DNA from: Nakamurella antarctica
Lineage (GTDB): Bacteria > Actinomycetota > Actinomycetes > Mycobacteriales > Nakamurellaceae
Assembly: GCF_003860405.1 (NCBI RefSeq)
Contig: NZ_CP034170.1
Location: 1,860,001-1,924,000 of the forward strand
Direction: 5' to 3'
DNA: 64,000 bases
The notes under the pieces: model-generated
What the model saw: the letters and a program-made list of their open reading frames with translations, nothing else
Told to the model about the DNA's origin: nothing
The model's database searches: none
Position numbers and translations under genes: made by a program
Shown here: piece after piece, positions 28,006 to 37,971 of the stretch
Numbering within the stretch: position 1 is the stretch's first letter
Layout: each line of letters opens with the position of its first letter

Positions 28006-28953
28006 ATGCTTATGTCCGCTTGGGTTTCCGCCTCCGTTTGTCATTCACGCGTGCTCGGAGTGGGTCTTGCGTCTCTGGCTTTAGTGCTTACTGGATGTGG
28101 TGGCGCACCTTTACACGCTGGCCCACAGGACGCGTCGGTGCCCACGACGGTGACGTCGACGATTTCATCGAGTACGTCGCAAGATACGCGGATACAGCAA
28201 CCCTCGTCCTCGTTTCTGGCAGCGCCGCTTTCCGCCGTCACGACATCAGCTGCAACCGCCACGACAGCCGAATTAACCGACACCTCGGATTCAGCAGCGA
28301 CTCTCACGGCGTCCGAGCCAACCCCGTCGAGTACGGAGCCGCCCAGCGATCCGGACCCTACGACCGAAGCGCTTGGGGAAGCGGTGTCGCCGCCACTCGC
28401 AGTGCCGACGAACACCTTCGACCCTGGTTCGCTGCCCGAGCTGCCCGCACCCGACCCTGAGGCCGCCGGACCCGATAATGGCGCCCCCTGTCCGGCGGAT
28501 CCGCAGTACTCAGACGAGGAGGTAACCGGACTCGACCCAAACACGGCAGCGGCCTACCTGGCGGCGCGGCGGGGGGCGGCCGCAGTGGGAATAGTAATGT
28601 GCCTCAACGACGGGAAGCGCAGTACCTCCCAGCAGCAAGCAACCTACGACGACTACGTGACTCGTTACGGTGTGGCCGTCGCAAACCAGTACGTTCTGCC
28701 ACCTGAAAAGTCCGCGCACGTCGTCGGATTCGCCATCGACGTCCAACCTGCAGCTGCCTTCAACTGGCTTGCGCAAACAGCTGGAAGTTACGGCCTGTGC
28801 AGAATGTACGACAACGAAGCATGGCATTTCGAGTTCAGCCGTACCTACGCCCCGCCGGCTGCCCGACCCGACTTCCGGCCCCATCGAGGTAAGGCTGGAG
28901 CGATGGTCCTGTCAGACCCTCGCCCCAGCCCGGCATCTAGTCCCCGAGTGTGA
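28006..28953 (+). CDS. D-alanyl-D-alanine carboxypeptidase family (VanY-like) lipoprotein
   Basis: From ATG 28006 the product has 315 residues: a signal with lipobox LTGC ([15 protein letters not shown]), a Ser/Thr/Pro-rich linker of about 130 residues, and a C-terminal zinc peptidase domain. VanY motifs are [20 protein letters not shown] (SxHxxGxAxD) and EAWHFEF. It should trim peptidoglycan stem peptides outside the membrane. The frame also allows a start at 27961. The last 17 bp overlap the convergent glgC 3' end. Confidence 0.88.
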   Translation: MLMSAWVSASVCHSRVLGVGLASLALVLTGCGGAPLHAGPQDASVPTTVTSTISSSTSQDTRIQQPSSSFLAAPLSAVTTSAATATTAELTDTSDSAATLTASEPTPSSTEPPSDPDPTTEALGEAVSPPLAVPTNTFDPGSLPELPAPDPEAAGPDNGAPCPADPQYSDEEVTGLDPNTAAAYLAARRGAAAVGIVMCLNDGKRSTSQQQATYDDYVTRYGVAVANQYVLPPEKSAHVVGFAIDVQPAAAFNWLAQTAGSYGLCRMYDNEAWHFEFSRTYAPPAARPDFRPHRGKAGAMVLSDPRPSPASSPRV

Positions 28954-30160
28954 TGTTCTTACCGACCACGGTGATGCCGCCAGCGGTCACCGTGTAGTGG
29001 GCTCGATCATAATCGTGATCGACACCAATCTGGGCGCCGTCGGGCACCACGACGTTTTTGTCGAGAATCACGTTACGCAGCAAGGCACCTCGACCAATTC
29101 GGGCCCCAGGCATGATCACCGAGCCCTCCACCCTGGTACCGCCCAAAATCCGGACATTGTCCGAAATGACTGACCGTTCGATGTTGGCCCCAGAGATAAT
29201 GGTGCCAGGACCCACCATGGATTCCCGGGCCGCGCCGTTTTCGATGAACTTAGCGGGCGGCAGCGGTGGTGGCAGGGTCAGAATGGGCCACTGGTCGTTG
29301 TACAGATTGAAAATCGGGTGCACTGAAACCAGATCCATATGCGCCTCGTGGTAAGCGTCCAGGGTGCCGACATCGCGCCAATAACCACGATCCCGATCTG
29401 TGGAGCCGGGCACCTCATTGCCCGAGAAGTCGTATACGTAAGCAGATCCACGGTTCACGAACATCGGAATGATGTTCGCGCCCATGTCGTGAATGCTGGC
29501 CTCATCGGCAGCATCGATCTTCAGCGCCTCAATTAATGCCTTCGTGCTGAACACATAGTTACCCATGGACGCGTACGCGACATCTGGGTCGTCTGGTACC
29601 GACGGGGGGTCGGCAGGTTTTTCGAGGAATTGGTTGATCTTCTGCCCGTCGGCAGCAGTTTCAATGACGCCGAAGGCCGTCGCCTCCATCCGTGGGACCC
29701 GGATACCTGCAACTGTCACATCGGCGCCGGAGGCGATGTGCTGGTTGACCATCTGCTCCGGATCCATCCGATATACGTGATCGGCGCCGAACACAACGAT
29801 GTACTCGGGGTTGTCGTCGTAGACGAGGTTGAGGGATTGGTAGATCGCATCGGCACTACCGGTGTACCACCGGGGGCCCAATCTCTGCTGAGCCGGAACC
29901 GGGGTGACGAAGTTTCCGAGCAGTTGACTCATCCGCCAGCTGGTCGTGATGTGCCTGTCCAAAGAGTGTGACTTGTATTGCGTCAGAACACATATCCGCA
30001 AGTAGCCGGCGTTGGCCAGATTGGACAGTACGAAGTCAATGAGCCGATAGCTCCCCCCGAAGGGCACCGCTGGTTTAGCCCGATCAGCGGTAAGTGGCCA
30101 CAGCCGCTTACCTTCGCCGCCGGCCAACACAATTCCGAGAACTCTGGACTTCCTTGGCAT
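28937..30160 (-). CDS. glgC: Glucose-1-phosphate adenylyltransferase
   Basis: GlgC makes ADP-glucose from ATP and glucose 1-phosphate. The 407-residue protein starts [20 protein letters not shown] with the nucleotidyltransferase signature, followed by [22 protein letters not shown], the [12 protein letters not shown] metal site and a C-terminal left-handed beta-helix. Start ATG 30160 fits the conserved N-terminus; the open frame extends to 30364. It is divergent from glgM, so ADP-glucose producer and consumer share a 141-bp control region. Confidence 0.95.
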   Translation of the reverse strand: MPRKSRVLGIVLAGGEGKRLWPLTADRAKPAVPFGGSYRLIDFVLSNLANAGYLRICVLTQYKSHSLDRHITTSWRMSQLLGNFVTPVPAQQRLGPRWYTGSADAIYQSLNLVYDDNPEYIVVFGADHVYRMDPEQMVNQHIASGADVTVAGIRVPRMEATAFGVIETAADGQKINQFLEKPADPPSVPDDPDVAYASMGNYVFSTKALIEALKIDAADEASIHDMGANIIPMFVNRGSAYVYDFSGNEVPGSTDRDRGYWRDVGTLDAYHEAHMDLVSVHPIFNLYNDQWPILTLPPPLPPAKFIENGAARESMVGPGTIISGANIERSVISDNVRILGGTRVEGSVIMPGARIGRGALLRNVILDKNVVVPDGAQIGVDHDYDRAHYTVTAGGITVVGKNITLGD

Positions 30161-30301
30161 AAAACAGACCTTATCCGCACCGTTGAATTTGTTCTGCACC
30201 AGACCCTGCGAATAGGTGCGCGTCGCGAAGATATGCTTTCTCGGCCGTGGGTATGGGGCGCCTCTGGCGGCGTACCGGAGGAGAGCGATACTCTGCCCCT
30301 C

Positions 30302-31453
30302 ATGCGAATCGCGATCCTGACCAGAGAATTTCCACCCGACATCTACGGCGGCGCGGGCGTGCATGTCGACTACTTGGTCCGCGATCTACGGACCTTGGTG
30401 GACGTGGATGTACACGCCTTCGGCGCCGACCGGGACGGAGCGAAAGGCCACGTTCCTGATCCTGAGCTGGCTGATGCGAACGCAGCGCTCCAGACGTTAT
30501 CCGTGGACCTGTCCATGGTCGCCGCACTCGGTGATGCACAGATCCTGCATTCACACACTTGGTATGCCAACATGGCCGGGCACATCGGCAAGCTTCTTGC
30601 TAGCGTCCCGCACGTGGTGACGGCGCATTCGCTTGAACCCCGACGACCGTGGAAGGCCGAGCAGTTGGGCGGGGGGTACCGAGTATCTTCGTGGGCGGAA
30701 AAGACTGCCTACGAAGCGGCGGACGCCGTGATTGCCGTCTCCGATGGTATGAGGGCCGATATTCTCGCCTGCTATCCGGAACTGGATCCCGCTACAGTTC
30801 ATGTGATTCGGAACGGGATTGACACACAGATCTACCAGCCTGTGCCCGAACGGGACTTTTTGGTCGCAGCCGGTGTGGACCTGAGCGCACCGATAGTGGC
30901 CTTCGTAGGTCGGATCACCCGCCAAAAGGGCGTCGGGCACCTCATTAAGGCCGCCCATCAGTTCACACCGGGTACCCAGCTAGTGCTCTGCGCCGGAGCC
31001 CCCGACACCCCCGAAATCGCTGAAGAAATAGCTGCTGCGGTCGCGAAGCTGCAGGCCAGCAGACCGGGAGTTTTCTGGTTAAACGGAATGCTTACCCTCC
31101 CCCAGGTACTGCAGGTACTTTCGGCCGCGGATGTCTTCGCTTGCCCCTCCGTTTACGAGCCCCTCGGAATCGTGAACCTTGAAGCTATGGCCTGCCATGC
31201 CGCAGTTGTCGCTAGTGATGTCGGCGGAATACCTGAAGTGGTGAACGACGGCGAGACGGGATTATTGGTGCACTATGACGCAGCAACCCCGGAGGCCTTC
31301 GAGGCTACCTTCGCGGCCGCGGTGAACGCACTGGTGGCAGAGCCACAGCGTGCGAAGGAAATGGGATTAGCCGGGCGCGCCCGAGCAGTTGAATCTTTCT
31401 CGTGGAACGCTGTCGCGGAAACCACCGTTGCGCTCTATCGGAGTCTGCTCTAG
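30302..31453 (+). CDS. glgM: ADP-glucose-dependent glycosyltransferase (GlgA/GlgM, GT4)
   Basis: The 383-residue enzyme starts [21 protein letters not shown] and has the GT-B fold: [13 protein letters not shown] in the N-domain, [11 protein letters not shown] and the retaining GT4 motif [17 protein letters not shown] (the E-x7-E pair) in the C-domain. In mycobacteria this orthologue (often called GlgA) makes maltose 1-phosphate from ADP-glucose for alpha-glucan synthesis through GlgE. ATG 30302 fits the family; the open frame upstream to 29978 is antisense to glgC. A strong hairpin follows the stop. Confidence 0.9.
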   Translation: MRIAILTREFPPDIYGGAGVHVDYLVRDLRTLVDVDVHAFGADRDGAKGHVPDPELADANAALQTLSVDLSMVAALGDAQILHSHTWYANMAGHIGKLLASVPHVVTAHSLEPRRPWKAEQLGGGYRVSSWAEKTAYEAADAVIAVSDGMRADILACYPELDPATVHVIRNGIDTQIYQPVPERDFLVAAGVDLSAPIVAFVGRITRQKGVGHLIKAAHQFTPGTQLVLCAGAPDTPEIAEEIAAAVAKLQASRPGVFWLNGMLTLPQVLQVLSAADVFACPSVYEPLGIVNLEAMACHAAVVASDVGGIPEVVNDGETGLLVHYDAATPEAFEATFAAAVNALVAEPQRAKEMGLAGRARAVESFSWNAVAETTVALYRSLL

Positions 31454-31474
31454 CACTGCAGCAACCATGCCCGT

Positions 31475-31522
31475 GGCGCGCGGGTGGCACCGGTTCTGAG
31501 AAGAACCGATTCCACCCGCGCC
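31475..31522. terminator. Strong stem-loop between glgM and the DUF3117 gene
   Basis: A long, nearly perfect inverted repeat: the arm GCGCGGGTGG...CCGGTTCT pairs with AGAACCGA...CCACCCGCGC around the loop GAGA, about 20 bp with few mismatches. It lies between convergent genes and could end transcription from both sides. No U tract follows on either strand, as is common in high-G+C actinomycetes. Confidence 0.75.
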
Positions 31523-31571
31523 AACGAGTGTGACAGGCACTGCGGGCCGCGCGAAGAACGGCCGGAAAGAA

Positions 31572-31739
31572 CTAACTCACTACTGCTTTGAGGGCGTCGC
31601 CCAAAGCCGATGCTTCGTCTGCTGAAATTTCGACAACGAGTCGGCCGCCGCCTTCCAACGGAACTCGCATGACGATGCCGCGACCCTCCTTCGTAACTTC
31701 AAGAGGACCATCCCCGGTACGGGGCTTCATGGCCGCCAT
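31572..31739 (-). CDS. DUF3117 family small protein
   Basis: The 55-residue protein starts MAAMKPRTGDGPLEVTKEG, continues RGIVMRVPLEGGGRLVVEIS and ends DEASALGDALKAVVS. This is the highly conserved actinobacterial DUF3117 (Rv1211-type). Function unknown; the small beta-rich fold and ubiquity suggest a housekeeping role. A good ribosome binding site, GGAGGGAG, lies upstream of ATG 31739 on the minus strand. The neighbouring glg genes match the mycobacterial context. Confidence 0.93.
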   Translation of the reverse strand: MAAMKPRTGDGPLEVTKEGRGIVMRVPLEGGGRLVVEISADEASALGDALKAVVS

Positions 31740-32012
31740 GTGCGACTCCCTCCACGACAGTTATCAATAGTCCGACGCGGACCGGCTACAACCCCGGCAC
31801 CTGTCGACCCGCTCGAAGCAGGCTTCTTATTCTCTCTCACAGGTGCCTCAGATGACGAACCGAGGTCGATTCTCATGAAAGTCGGGAGCTGCGAAGGCTC
31901 GCACGCAACCTTCCGAACTCAAGCAGCGGCGCTGGCACGCTAGTGGCCGGAGAGACCCACAGCCTCCACGCGGTGAGGTGCAGTGCTCCCGGTTGTCCCG
32001 TAGGCTGAGGTC

Positions 32013-32216
32013 GTGGGACCACTTGGCGAGATCTTTAATCCTGGAATGCGGCACGAGATCGAGGAACGCCGCTCCAAGGCTCTGCGGCGCGAGGAGGAAG
32101 GGCACGGCCGCGACAGCGATCTTCGAATCGACCTCGAGTCTGGATTCGTCGTCATCGAATCCCCCAGCCCGCCAGCAGAAGACTCTGCCGCAGCCGAAGG
32201 CGCCGACCAGTCTTAG
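32013..32216 (+). CDS. Small conserved actinobacterial protein (DUF6191-like)
   Basis: A 67-residue protein from GTG 32013: FNPGMRHEIEERRSKALRRE, EEGHGRDSD, then IDLESGFVVIE and an acidic tail. The NPGMRHE...LDSG pattern recalls the DUF6191 family of short actinobacterial proteins of unknown function; I am not certain of the family number. No clear membrane segment. The preceding 273 bp after the DUF3117 gene hold nothing else I can support. Confidence 0.65.
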   Translation: MGPLGEIFNPGMRHEIEERRSKALRREEEGHGRDSDLRIDLESGFVVIESPSPPAEDSAAAEGADQS

Positions 32217-32347
32217 CAGCAGGTGCGGAACGCGGTACAGAATCTACGGCGGCTAGTTCGGTCTATTCATAGTTATTTGGGACTTTAAAATCGACGTCTT
32301 CACGCTCGCAGACCTGATTCGACTGCTGACACTATCTGCAGCTTTCC

Positions 32348-32818
32348 CTATCCGGCAGGAGTGCTTTCGGCGTCCAGGAGCGCTGCCAGCCGGTTCATCG
32401 AGAGCTGGAAGCCCCATTTAATTGCTGGTCTTACGACGATCCATCCGAGCCGGCCGATAATCCCGAACGGCAGATCTACATCGTCAATCCACGTGATGGT
32501 GGATCCGCTGCCGTGAGGGTCCACGGTGAAGATGCCGTCCCCCCGGACAATCTTTCCGTTGTGTTCGACCACCCATCGGCGGGGTGGATCTAGCTCAGTC
32601 ACCGTCATCAGATCAAGAAAACCGACGCCAAGCACACCGGTGAACGCGACCATTTTCGTACCCACCTCCGGCGCTTGGGTCTGGCCGGATACTGCGTAGG
32701 TGGTGGTACCCAGCATCCATTTGCTCTGCCAGCTCGGATTCACCAGAACCTCGAACGCTCGCTCAGGGCTTGCCTTACTCGTCACCGAAACTGCAACGCG
32801 TACACGGTTAGTGCTCAT
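32348..32818 (-). CDS. SRPBCC (START/polyketide cyclase-like) family protein
   Basis: The 156-residue protein has an SRPBCC helix-grip layout: VAVSVTSKASPERAFEVLVNPSWQSKWM at the N-terminus, strands through GTKMVAFTGV and DPPRRWVVEHNGKIVRGD, and a long C-terminal helix (SMNRLAALLDAE). Such proteins bind hydrophobic ligands; ligand unknown. Its ATG overlaps the stop of the DivIVA-domain gene (ATGA, 32815-32818), so both are co-translated. Confidence 0.85.
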   Translation of the reverse strand: MSTNRVRVAVSVTSKASPERAFEVLVNPSWQSKWMLGTTTYAVSGQTQAPEVGTKMVAFTGVLGVGFLDLMTVTELDPPRRWVVEHNGKIVRGDGIFTVDPHGSGSTITWIDDVDLPFGIIGRLGWIVVRPAIKWGFQLSMNRLAALLDAESTPAG

Positions 32819-33294
32819 GACCGCGCCGCTGACTCGGCGTCCTGCGGCACAAAGCTCACGACCGAGTGAATGTCTGCACCCTGAGCGCCTTGCCGCTCCT
32901 GCACCGCTTCTGCTTCTGCTTCTGCTTCTGCTTCTGTCAGCGCAAATGCTGGGGTGGGGTCGGTGGTCATGAAGTCCATTTCTCTCTCGTCCAATGTTGA
33001 CTCGGGGTGCGCCGACCTCATCAAGGCAAGCTCAGCATGTGTGCGATCTAGTTCCTCCGAAAGCCGGTCCAAGGTCCAATCGACATCTGACATGCGGTAT
33101 CCCCGCAGCGCCATGGCAAATCGGACGGCTCGCACATCCTTGCCAGTAGTGCCTGTGCTCGGCAGTTGCGCTGGTGATGTACGCGCGGGCAGTGCGGCCA
33201 TCTGCTCGCCTCGCCCGAAGATGAGCACCGCGATTCCGAAAAGCGCAAGGCCCACGACTACCGCGATGACAAGATATTGCAAAACTGTGGTCAC
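32815..33294 (-). CDS. DivIVA-domain membrane protein
   Basis: A 159-residue protein: one membrane segment at residues 6-27 (YLVIAVVVGLALFGIAVLIF), a linker, then VRFAMALRGYRMSDVDWTLDRLSEEL, the short DivIVA-like motif found in many actinobacterial envelope proteins. A (Glu-Ala)n tract near residue 122 is encoded by a perfect hexanucleotide run (TTCTGC on the + strand, about 32905-32937), a possible slippage site. It lies downstream of folP2, where mycobacteria have a similar gene (Rv1209-type, from memory). Confidence 0.85.
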   Translation of the reverse strand: MTTVLQYLVIAVVVGLALFGIAVLIFGRGEQMAALPARTSPAQLPSTGTTGKDVRAVRFAMALRGYRMSDVDWTLDRLSEELDRTHAELALMRSAHPESTLDEREMDFMTTDPTPAFALTEAEAEAEAEAVQERQGAQGADIHSVVSFVPQDAESAARS

Positions 33295-33399
33295 CCTCTG
33301 ATGATGCCACGTCGTCCGACTGTGCCAGCAAAATGGAGAGTTGAACCCGCGGGATTTGTGCCCAGAGCGCCAAGCCCCACACTGAATGGCTCGGACTTC

Positions 33400-34398
33400 T
33401 CAGGCCAATCCTCTTCGCGGAGCGGACGGCTGTCGTCGACCGCTAATAGAGCCGATCATTTCAAGTACGTGTCGGGTTTGGCGCACCTGGTGGGTCCGGA
33501 AGATGGCGGCGCCGGCAGCGGCTGCAAAAGCGGTCGCAGCGAGTGTGCCGTCAACTCTTTCATTGAGCGGAACACCAAGAGTCTCGCCTACAAAGTCCTT
33601 GTTGGACAACGCCATCAGCACGGGCCAGCCTGACAGGGCGAGTTCACCGGTGCGCCGCAGAAGTTCGAGGCCGTGATAGGTATTTTTTCCGAAGTCATGC
33701 GTGGGATCGATCAAAATTCCCTCCGCGGGAACGCCCTTCCCGACGGCTTTCGACGCTGCTGTGGTGGTTTCTGCCAAAACCGCAGCCACAACATCCACAT
33801 AAGAGCTGCGGAACGGATTTGTTCGCGGCACGGCACCCCCCGTGTGCGAGCACACCAGCCCGGCACCGAACTGCCTGGCCACGTCCACCAGGTCAGGATC
33901 AACTCCCGCCCAGGTGTCGTTGATGAGATCCGCACCCGCGCCGCATGCCGCTATCGCCACCTCTGCGCGCCAGGTGTCGACACTGATAATCAGATCGGGC
34001 CACAAGTTCCGGACCGTGGCGATAAACGGGACTACCCTTCTGATTTCTTCGGCAACGTCGACGTCCGCACCCACGCCAGCCTTGACACCGCCGATATCGA
34101 TAATGTCGGCTCCATCGTCCACTGCGGCCCGAACTGCGTCGAGGGCCGCCGCGTCAGCAAAAGTAGCCCCGCGGTCGTAGAAAGAATCGGGGGTGCGATT
34201 GACGATGGCCATCACCGCTGCACGGTCTACAGGAACCGGTCGGCCGCGAAAGATAGCGGGCCCACCCGGACCACGGTGCGGGTCGCTGGGGGCATCGGCG
34301 GCCAGGGCTTGCGAGCCGCTGATCGCGCTGCGACCCACTGCGCTGGCATCGGGGGGGCGAGCTTCGGAAGGCGTGCCATCAGCCACGGACTGCGTCAT
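33400..34398 (-). CDS. folP2: Dihydropteroate synthase-like protein (FolP2 type)
   Basis: The 332-residue protein carries MAIVNRTPDSFYDRG (the MNVTPDSF pterin site variant), DIIDIGGVKAG, ISVDTWRAEV, LINDTWAG and SNKDFVGETLG, the TIM-barrel motifs of dihydropteroate synthase. The substitution GGVKAG for the usual GGESTRPG places it in the FolP2 group, which in mycobacteria lacks DHPS activity as I recall. The first 45 residues are low-complexity, so the true start may be internal. It lies 69 bp downstream of adnB. Confidence 0.88.
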   Translation of the reverse strand: MTQSVADGTPSEARPPDASAVGRSAISGSQALAADAPSDPHRGPGGPAIFRGRPVPVDRAAVMAIVNRTPDSFYDRGATFADAAALDAVRAAVDDGADIIDIGGVKAGVGADVDVAEEIRRVVPFIATVRNLWPDLIISVDTWRAEVAIAACGAGADLINDTWAGVDPDLVDVARQFGAGLVCSHTGGAVPRTNPFRSSYVDVVAAVLAETTTAASKAVGKGVPAEGILIDPTHDFGKNTYHGLELLRRTGELALSGWPVLMALSNKDFVGETLGVPLNERVDGTLAATAFAAAAGAAIFRTHQVRQTRHVLEMIGSISGRRQPSAPRRGLA

Positions 34399-34467
34399 AC
34401 CGAAAGAATACGGGTCCTTCGTGGCGGGCAGTCAGATGTGTTGGTAGGGCCTGAGATACCAGCTCTG

Positions 34468-37400
34468 TTATTCGAGCTCCTCCCCATTGTGGACGCCCGC
34501 GCCCTGTGCGCCGATCTCAGGCCTTTCGGGAGTGGTGAGCGAGGACGTCCCCGCCTCGACCAACCTGAATAGGCCGGCTTCATCCAACAGTTCAGTGGGA
34601 GAGACCGTGATGCCGCTGGGCACGTAATGGAAGGCAGCACGGACTTCTTCCACGTCACACCCACAGATTTGCGCCCACGCCAGTCTGTAGGCGGCGAGTT
34701 GGACAGCGGCTGCGGCAGCGCCAGCCGAATCTGGTTGCTGGCCGGTCTTCCAGTCCACAACGGTCCAACCCCCGTCGGCGTCAGAGAAGACGGCGTCTAT
34801 GCGACCCCGCACGGGGAGGTCTCCGACCATCATCGCGAACGGTACTTCCTGATCCTGCGGGACCCGATCTGCCCACGGCGACGTAAGAAATGACCTCCGC
34901 AGACTCTCAATATCGTTCTCCACCAGCGTGTCTCGGAAATCTGCTCCTGGGAGTTCTGCCAGGTCCAGCAACGCTTCTCCAGCGTAGTAACGCTCGAGCC
35001 ACTGGTGGAATGCGGTACCGCGACGCGCTCGCACCGAAGGAGCCACTGGCAGTGGTCGACGAATATTCTGAGCCAGTCTTGCTGGATCTCGAGCAAGCGC
35101 CACCAGCGCGGAAACGGACACTGTGCTTGGCAACTCAACGGTGAACTGCTTGATCTCCAGCGCTTTCTTCTCTGCGATGAGCGCATCAACGTCCCGCTTC
35201 CACCCCCGTGGGTCGTCGCCTTCGCGAGCCACCCCCGCCTCTTCGGACGGGAGCACCCGAATTGGTGGGCCTTCCGCCGCTGACGTTTTCGCCTGGGTGG
35301 TTTCGGGCGCCTCTGACAAGGCTGGGGGTTTTGCGAACCTGGTGGGCGCGGCAGCTTCTGCCTTCCGCAGTGCTACGGCGGTGCGCACCATTGAGGCGGC
35401 TGTTTCCACCGCTGCACGCCTGCCGCCGAGAGGGTCAGCCGGCCACAGGGCGGAGCGAGGTTTCCGCAGAAGCGGGTTGGCCTCGTCCGGCAGTGGTCTA
35501 TCCGCCCACTCGTCCGGGACTGCTACCGCGCTGGCGGCGTCCGCTAATTCCCCAAAGAATGCGCTGGGACCGCGGTACTTTGTGGCGCCGTAGGACCACC
35601 AATGGCTACTGAAGACCAGCGTGCCTTCCGATCGCGTCAGAGCGACGTAGAGCAGGCGGCGCTCCTCCGTCAGCTGCGCGGCCTTCCACGCCGCTTTGTG
35701 CTCTTCCACTGCGTCGCAAATCTCCCCTTGATCCAGGCAATGCGAAAGATCGAGCTGCGGCAGGTCCTCGCGATCACCTCGAATACTGGGTGGCAGTTGG
35801 CCATCATCTGAAAGCCAACTCAGACCTTTCACTCCAGGAAATATTGATTCCGCCAGCTGTGGGACGGCCACGAGTTGCCATTCGAGCCCCTTGGCCGCAT
35901 GCACGGTCATCAGCTGTACTGCGCTGTCGGACTGCTCCACCTCCCCCGGTGCCAATCCATTTTCCGCATCAGCTGCCACTCGGAGAAATTCGAGAAGATC
36001 AACCGCGGCAGTGAGTGACGAACCGCTGGCGCCACTGCCTGTGGGGGAAGCCTGCCCGGAAAAGTCCGCGACCACCTGAGCAAAGGCGTCCAGATGGGTA
36101 CGTCCTTTAGTGCCGGCCAGCGGTGCCTCGATATCGAGCCCAATCGTGTGTTCGATATCAGCGACAACATCTGTCAAAGGCTGCGCCAAACGCCTACGCA
36201 ACCACTGCAACTCAGAGCCCAGTCGCCGAATCCGGTCAAACCCCTCCGTTGAAAACTCCGCGCCCGGCCCGGGATCCGAAATTGCATCGACCAATCCGGC
36301 GCTCTCGAAACTCTCGCCCCGCTGAGCGTGCGTCAGAGCTGAACGCACAGCGCTCAATCGGTGGCTGCCATCAACGTCGTCATCACCGTTGTTTGAACTC
36401 ACCTTCGCTACGAGGCGTCCCGTCGCTGGGCGCTGCGAAAGCTGCCGCGCCCTGCGCTGCAGGGCGGCAAGGTCAGCGAGGCCCAGCCGCCATCGCGCCC
36501 CGGTGAGAATTCTGATAGCTGCTCCGCCGGCCGCTGGTTCTACTAGCACCTGAAGCGTGCTGACCAGGTCGATGATTTCCGGTTCGTTCAACAGTCCGGC
36601 CAACCCGGTGATTTCTACCGGAATGCCCCGTTCGGTGAGTAGGTCGGCGATGCCTGCCATTGCCGACCGCCGGCGAAACAGCACAGCAGTGGTGGGCGGA
36701 GGTGCTGATCGAGCCTGCGCCGTCCGCCACTCGTGGGCGATAGTGTCTGCTACCCAGGTGTTTTCGTCGAGCGACGTGGCGAAGAGGCCATACCGCACCT
36801 GCCCGCGGCTGGCCCCTAGCCGAGGTGTCAGCACATCCACTGCGACTGGCGCAGACCGGATCGGCGCGGAAATCGAGTTGGCGATCGTCAAGATGTCTGA
36901 AGGGTTGCGAAAGCTTGTCAACAGGCTGGCTCGCCCGGCGTCGGCACCATCTTTCTGAGGGAAATCAGTAATAAATCTCGGCAAGTTCGAAGCCGATGCG
37001 CCCCGCCACGAATAGATCGATTGACAAGGGTCGCCGACCGCAGTTACAGGGTGCCCCATCGCACCTGACTTCGAACCGAAAAGGAATGTCAATATTTCGC
37101 GCTGCGAATGGCCGGTGTCCTGGTATTCATCCAACAACACCACCTTGTGTCGGTGGCGCAATTCCGCGCCCACCCTGCTTTGCTCGCGCACCAACTCAGC
37201 AGCCAGCTGCATCTGATCACCGAAGTCGAGCACCCCCGCGGCACGCTTCGCCTGCCGAAATGCTTCTACGAGTGGCAAGATTCCGCTGCGATTCGTCAGC
37301 CTTGTGTGTAGGGAAACGAGCTTGCTATGGATCGCACTGGTTTGACGCCGGGTTGGCCGCGAGTCTTCTATGGCTGCCGCTAGTTCGAGGGTCAGCTTTT

Positions 37401-37971
37401 CCAACTCTGCAGGTGTTCGGAGGTGGTCGGCAAGCACCCCCGACAGGTTCAGAAGCCGCTCGGTGACCCGGTCCGGCGTCAGGTCCGTCCGCAGGTCTTG
37501 ATCCCATCGTCGCACCACTGATCCGGCAAGCTGCCAGGAACCGGTGGCACTCAGGATTCGGGCGGTTGGTTCCACTCCGACCAGCGTTCCGAATTCGGAT
37601 ATCAGCCGGCCGCCAAATGCGTGGTAGGTCCACACCTGCGGCTCAGTAGCAAGAAGATGCTCTCGCAAATCGGCACTTATCAAGCCCGATGCTGCGAGGG
37701 CAGCCAACCGACTTCGGATGCGCTGCAGGAGCTGGGACGCCGCCTTTCGGGTGAAGGTGAGCCCGAGTACGTCCTCAGGCAGAACCCAGCCATTGGCGAT
37801 GAGGTAGACCACTCGCGCCGCCATTGTTTCGGTTTTGCCGGATCCGGCACCAGCCACCACGAGGAGAGGAGAAAGGTCAGCCTCAATCACCGCGATTTGC
37901 TCTCGCGTCGGCGGGAACTCCTGACCCAAGGCCCGCGAAAGCTCCAGGGCGCTGATTTTTTTCTGCCTCAT
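34468..37971 (-). CDS. adnB: AdnB, ATP-dependent helicase-nuclease subunit
   Basis: AdnB is the motor subunit of the actinobacterial AdnAB end-resection machine. From ATG 37971 the protein has 1167 residues: UvrD-like helicase motifs VVAGAGSGKTETMAARV (I), LTFTRKAASQL (Ia), LLDEYQDTGHSQ (II), VGDPCQSIYSWRGA (III), LMTVHAAKGLEW (V) and YVALTRSE (VI), then a C-terminal RecB-type nuclease domain with RGRIDAVF and TVVDWKTGQQPD. Its ATG overlaps the adnA stop by one base (TGATG), so the subunits are co-translated. An upstream in-frame start at 38034 would overlap adnA by 64 bp and is less likely. Confidence 0.93.
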   Translation of the reverse strand: MRQKKISALELSRALGQEFPPTREQIAVIEADLSPLLVVAGAGSGKTETMAARVVYLIANGWVLPEDVLGLTFTRKAASQLLQRIRSRLAALAASGLISADLREHLLATEPQVWTYHAFGGRLISEFGTLVGVEPTARILSATGSWQLAGSVVRRWDQDLRTDLTPDRVTERLLNLSGVLADHLRTPAELEKLTLELAAAIEDSRPTRRQTSAIHSKLVSLHTRLTNRSGILPLVEAFRQAKRAAGVLDFGDQMQLAAELVREQSRVGAELRHRHKVVLLDEYQDTGHSQREILTFLFGSKSGAMGHPVTAVGDPCQSIYSWRGASASNLPRFITDFPQKDGADAGRASLLTSFRNPSDILTIANSISAPIRSAPVAVDVLTPRLGASRGQVRYGLFATSLDENTWVADTIAHEWRTAQARSAPPPTTAVLFRRRSAMAGIADLLTERGIPVEITGLAGLLNEPEIIDLVSTLQVLVEPAAGGAAIRILTGARWRLGLADLAALQRRARQLSQRPATGRLVAKVSSNNGDDDVDGSHRLSAVRSALTHAQRGESFESAGLVDAISDPGPGAEFSTEGFDRIRRLGSELQWLRRRLAQPLTDVVADIEHTIGLDIEAPLAGTKGRTHLDAFAQVVADFSGQASPTGSGASGSSLTAAVDLLEFLRVAADAENGLAPGEVEQSDSAVQLMTVHAAKGLEWQLVAVPQLAESIFPGVKGLSWLSDDGQLPPSIRGDREDLPQLDLSHCLDQGEICDAVEEHKAAWKAAQLTEERRLLYVALTRSEGTLVFSSHWWSYGATKYRGPSAFFGELADAASAVAVPDEWADRPLPDEANPLLRKPRSALWPADPLGGRRAAVETAASMVRTAVALRKAEAAAPTRFAKPPALSEAPETTQAKTSAAEGPPIRVLPSEEAGVAREGDDPRGWKRDVDALIAEKKALEIKQFTVELPSTVSVSALVALARDPARLAQNIRRPLPVAPSVRARRGTAFHQWLERYYAGEALLDLAELPGADFRDTLVENDIESLRRSFLTSPWADRVPQDQEVPFAMMVGDLPVRGRIDAVFSDADGGWTVVDWKTGQQPDSAGAAAAAVQLAAYRLAWAQICGCDVEEVRAAFHYVPSGITVSPTELLDEAGLFRLVEAGTSSLTTPERPEIGAQGAGVHNGEELE

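Noticed and set aside
33673-34572. Long + strand open frame opposite folP2 (299 codons)
   Set aside because: No family features, rich in Cys/Arg/His as expected of antisense to a high-G+C gene.
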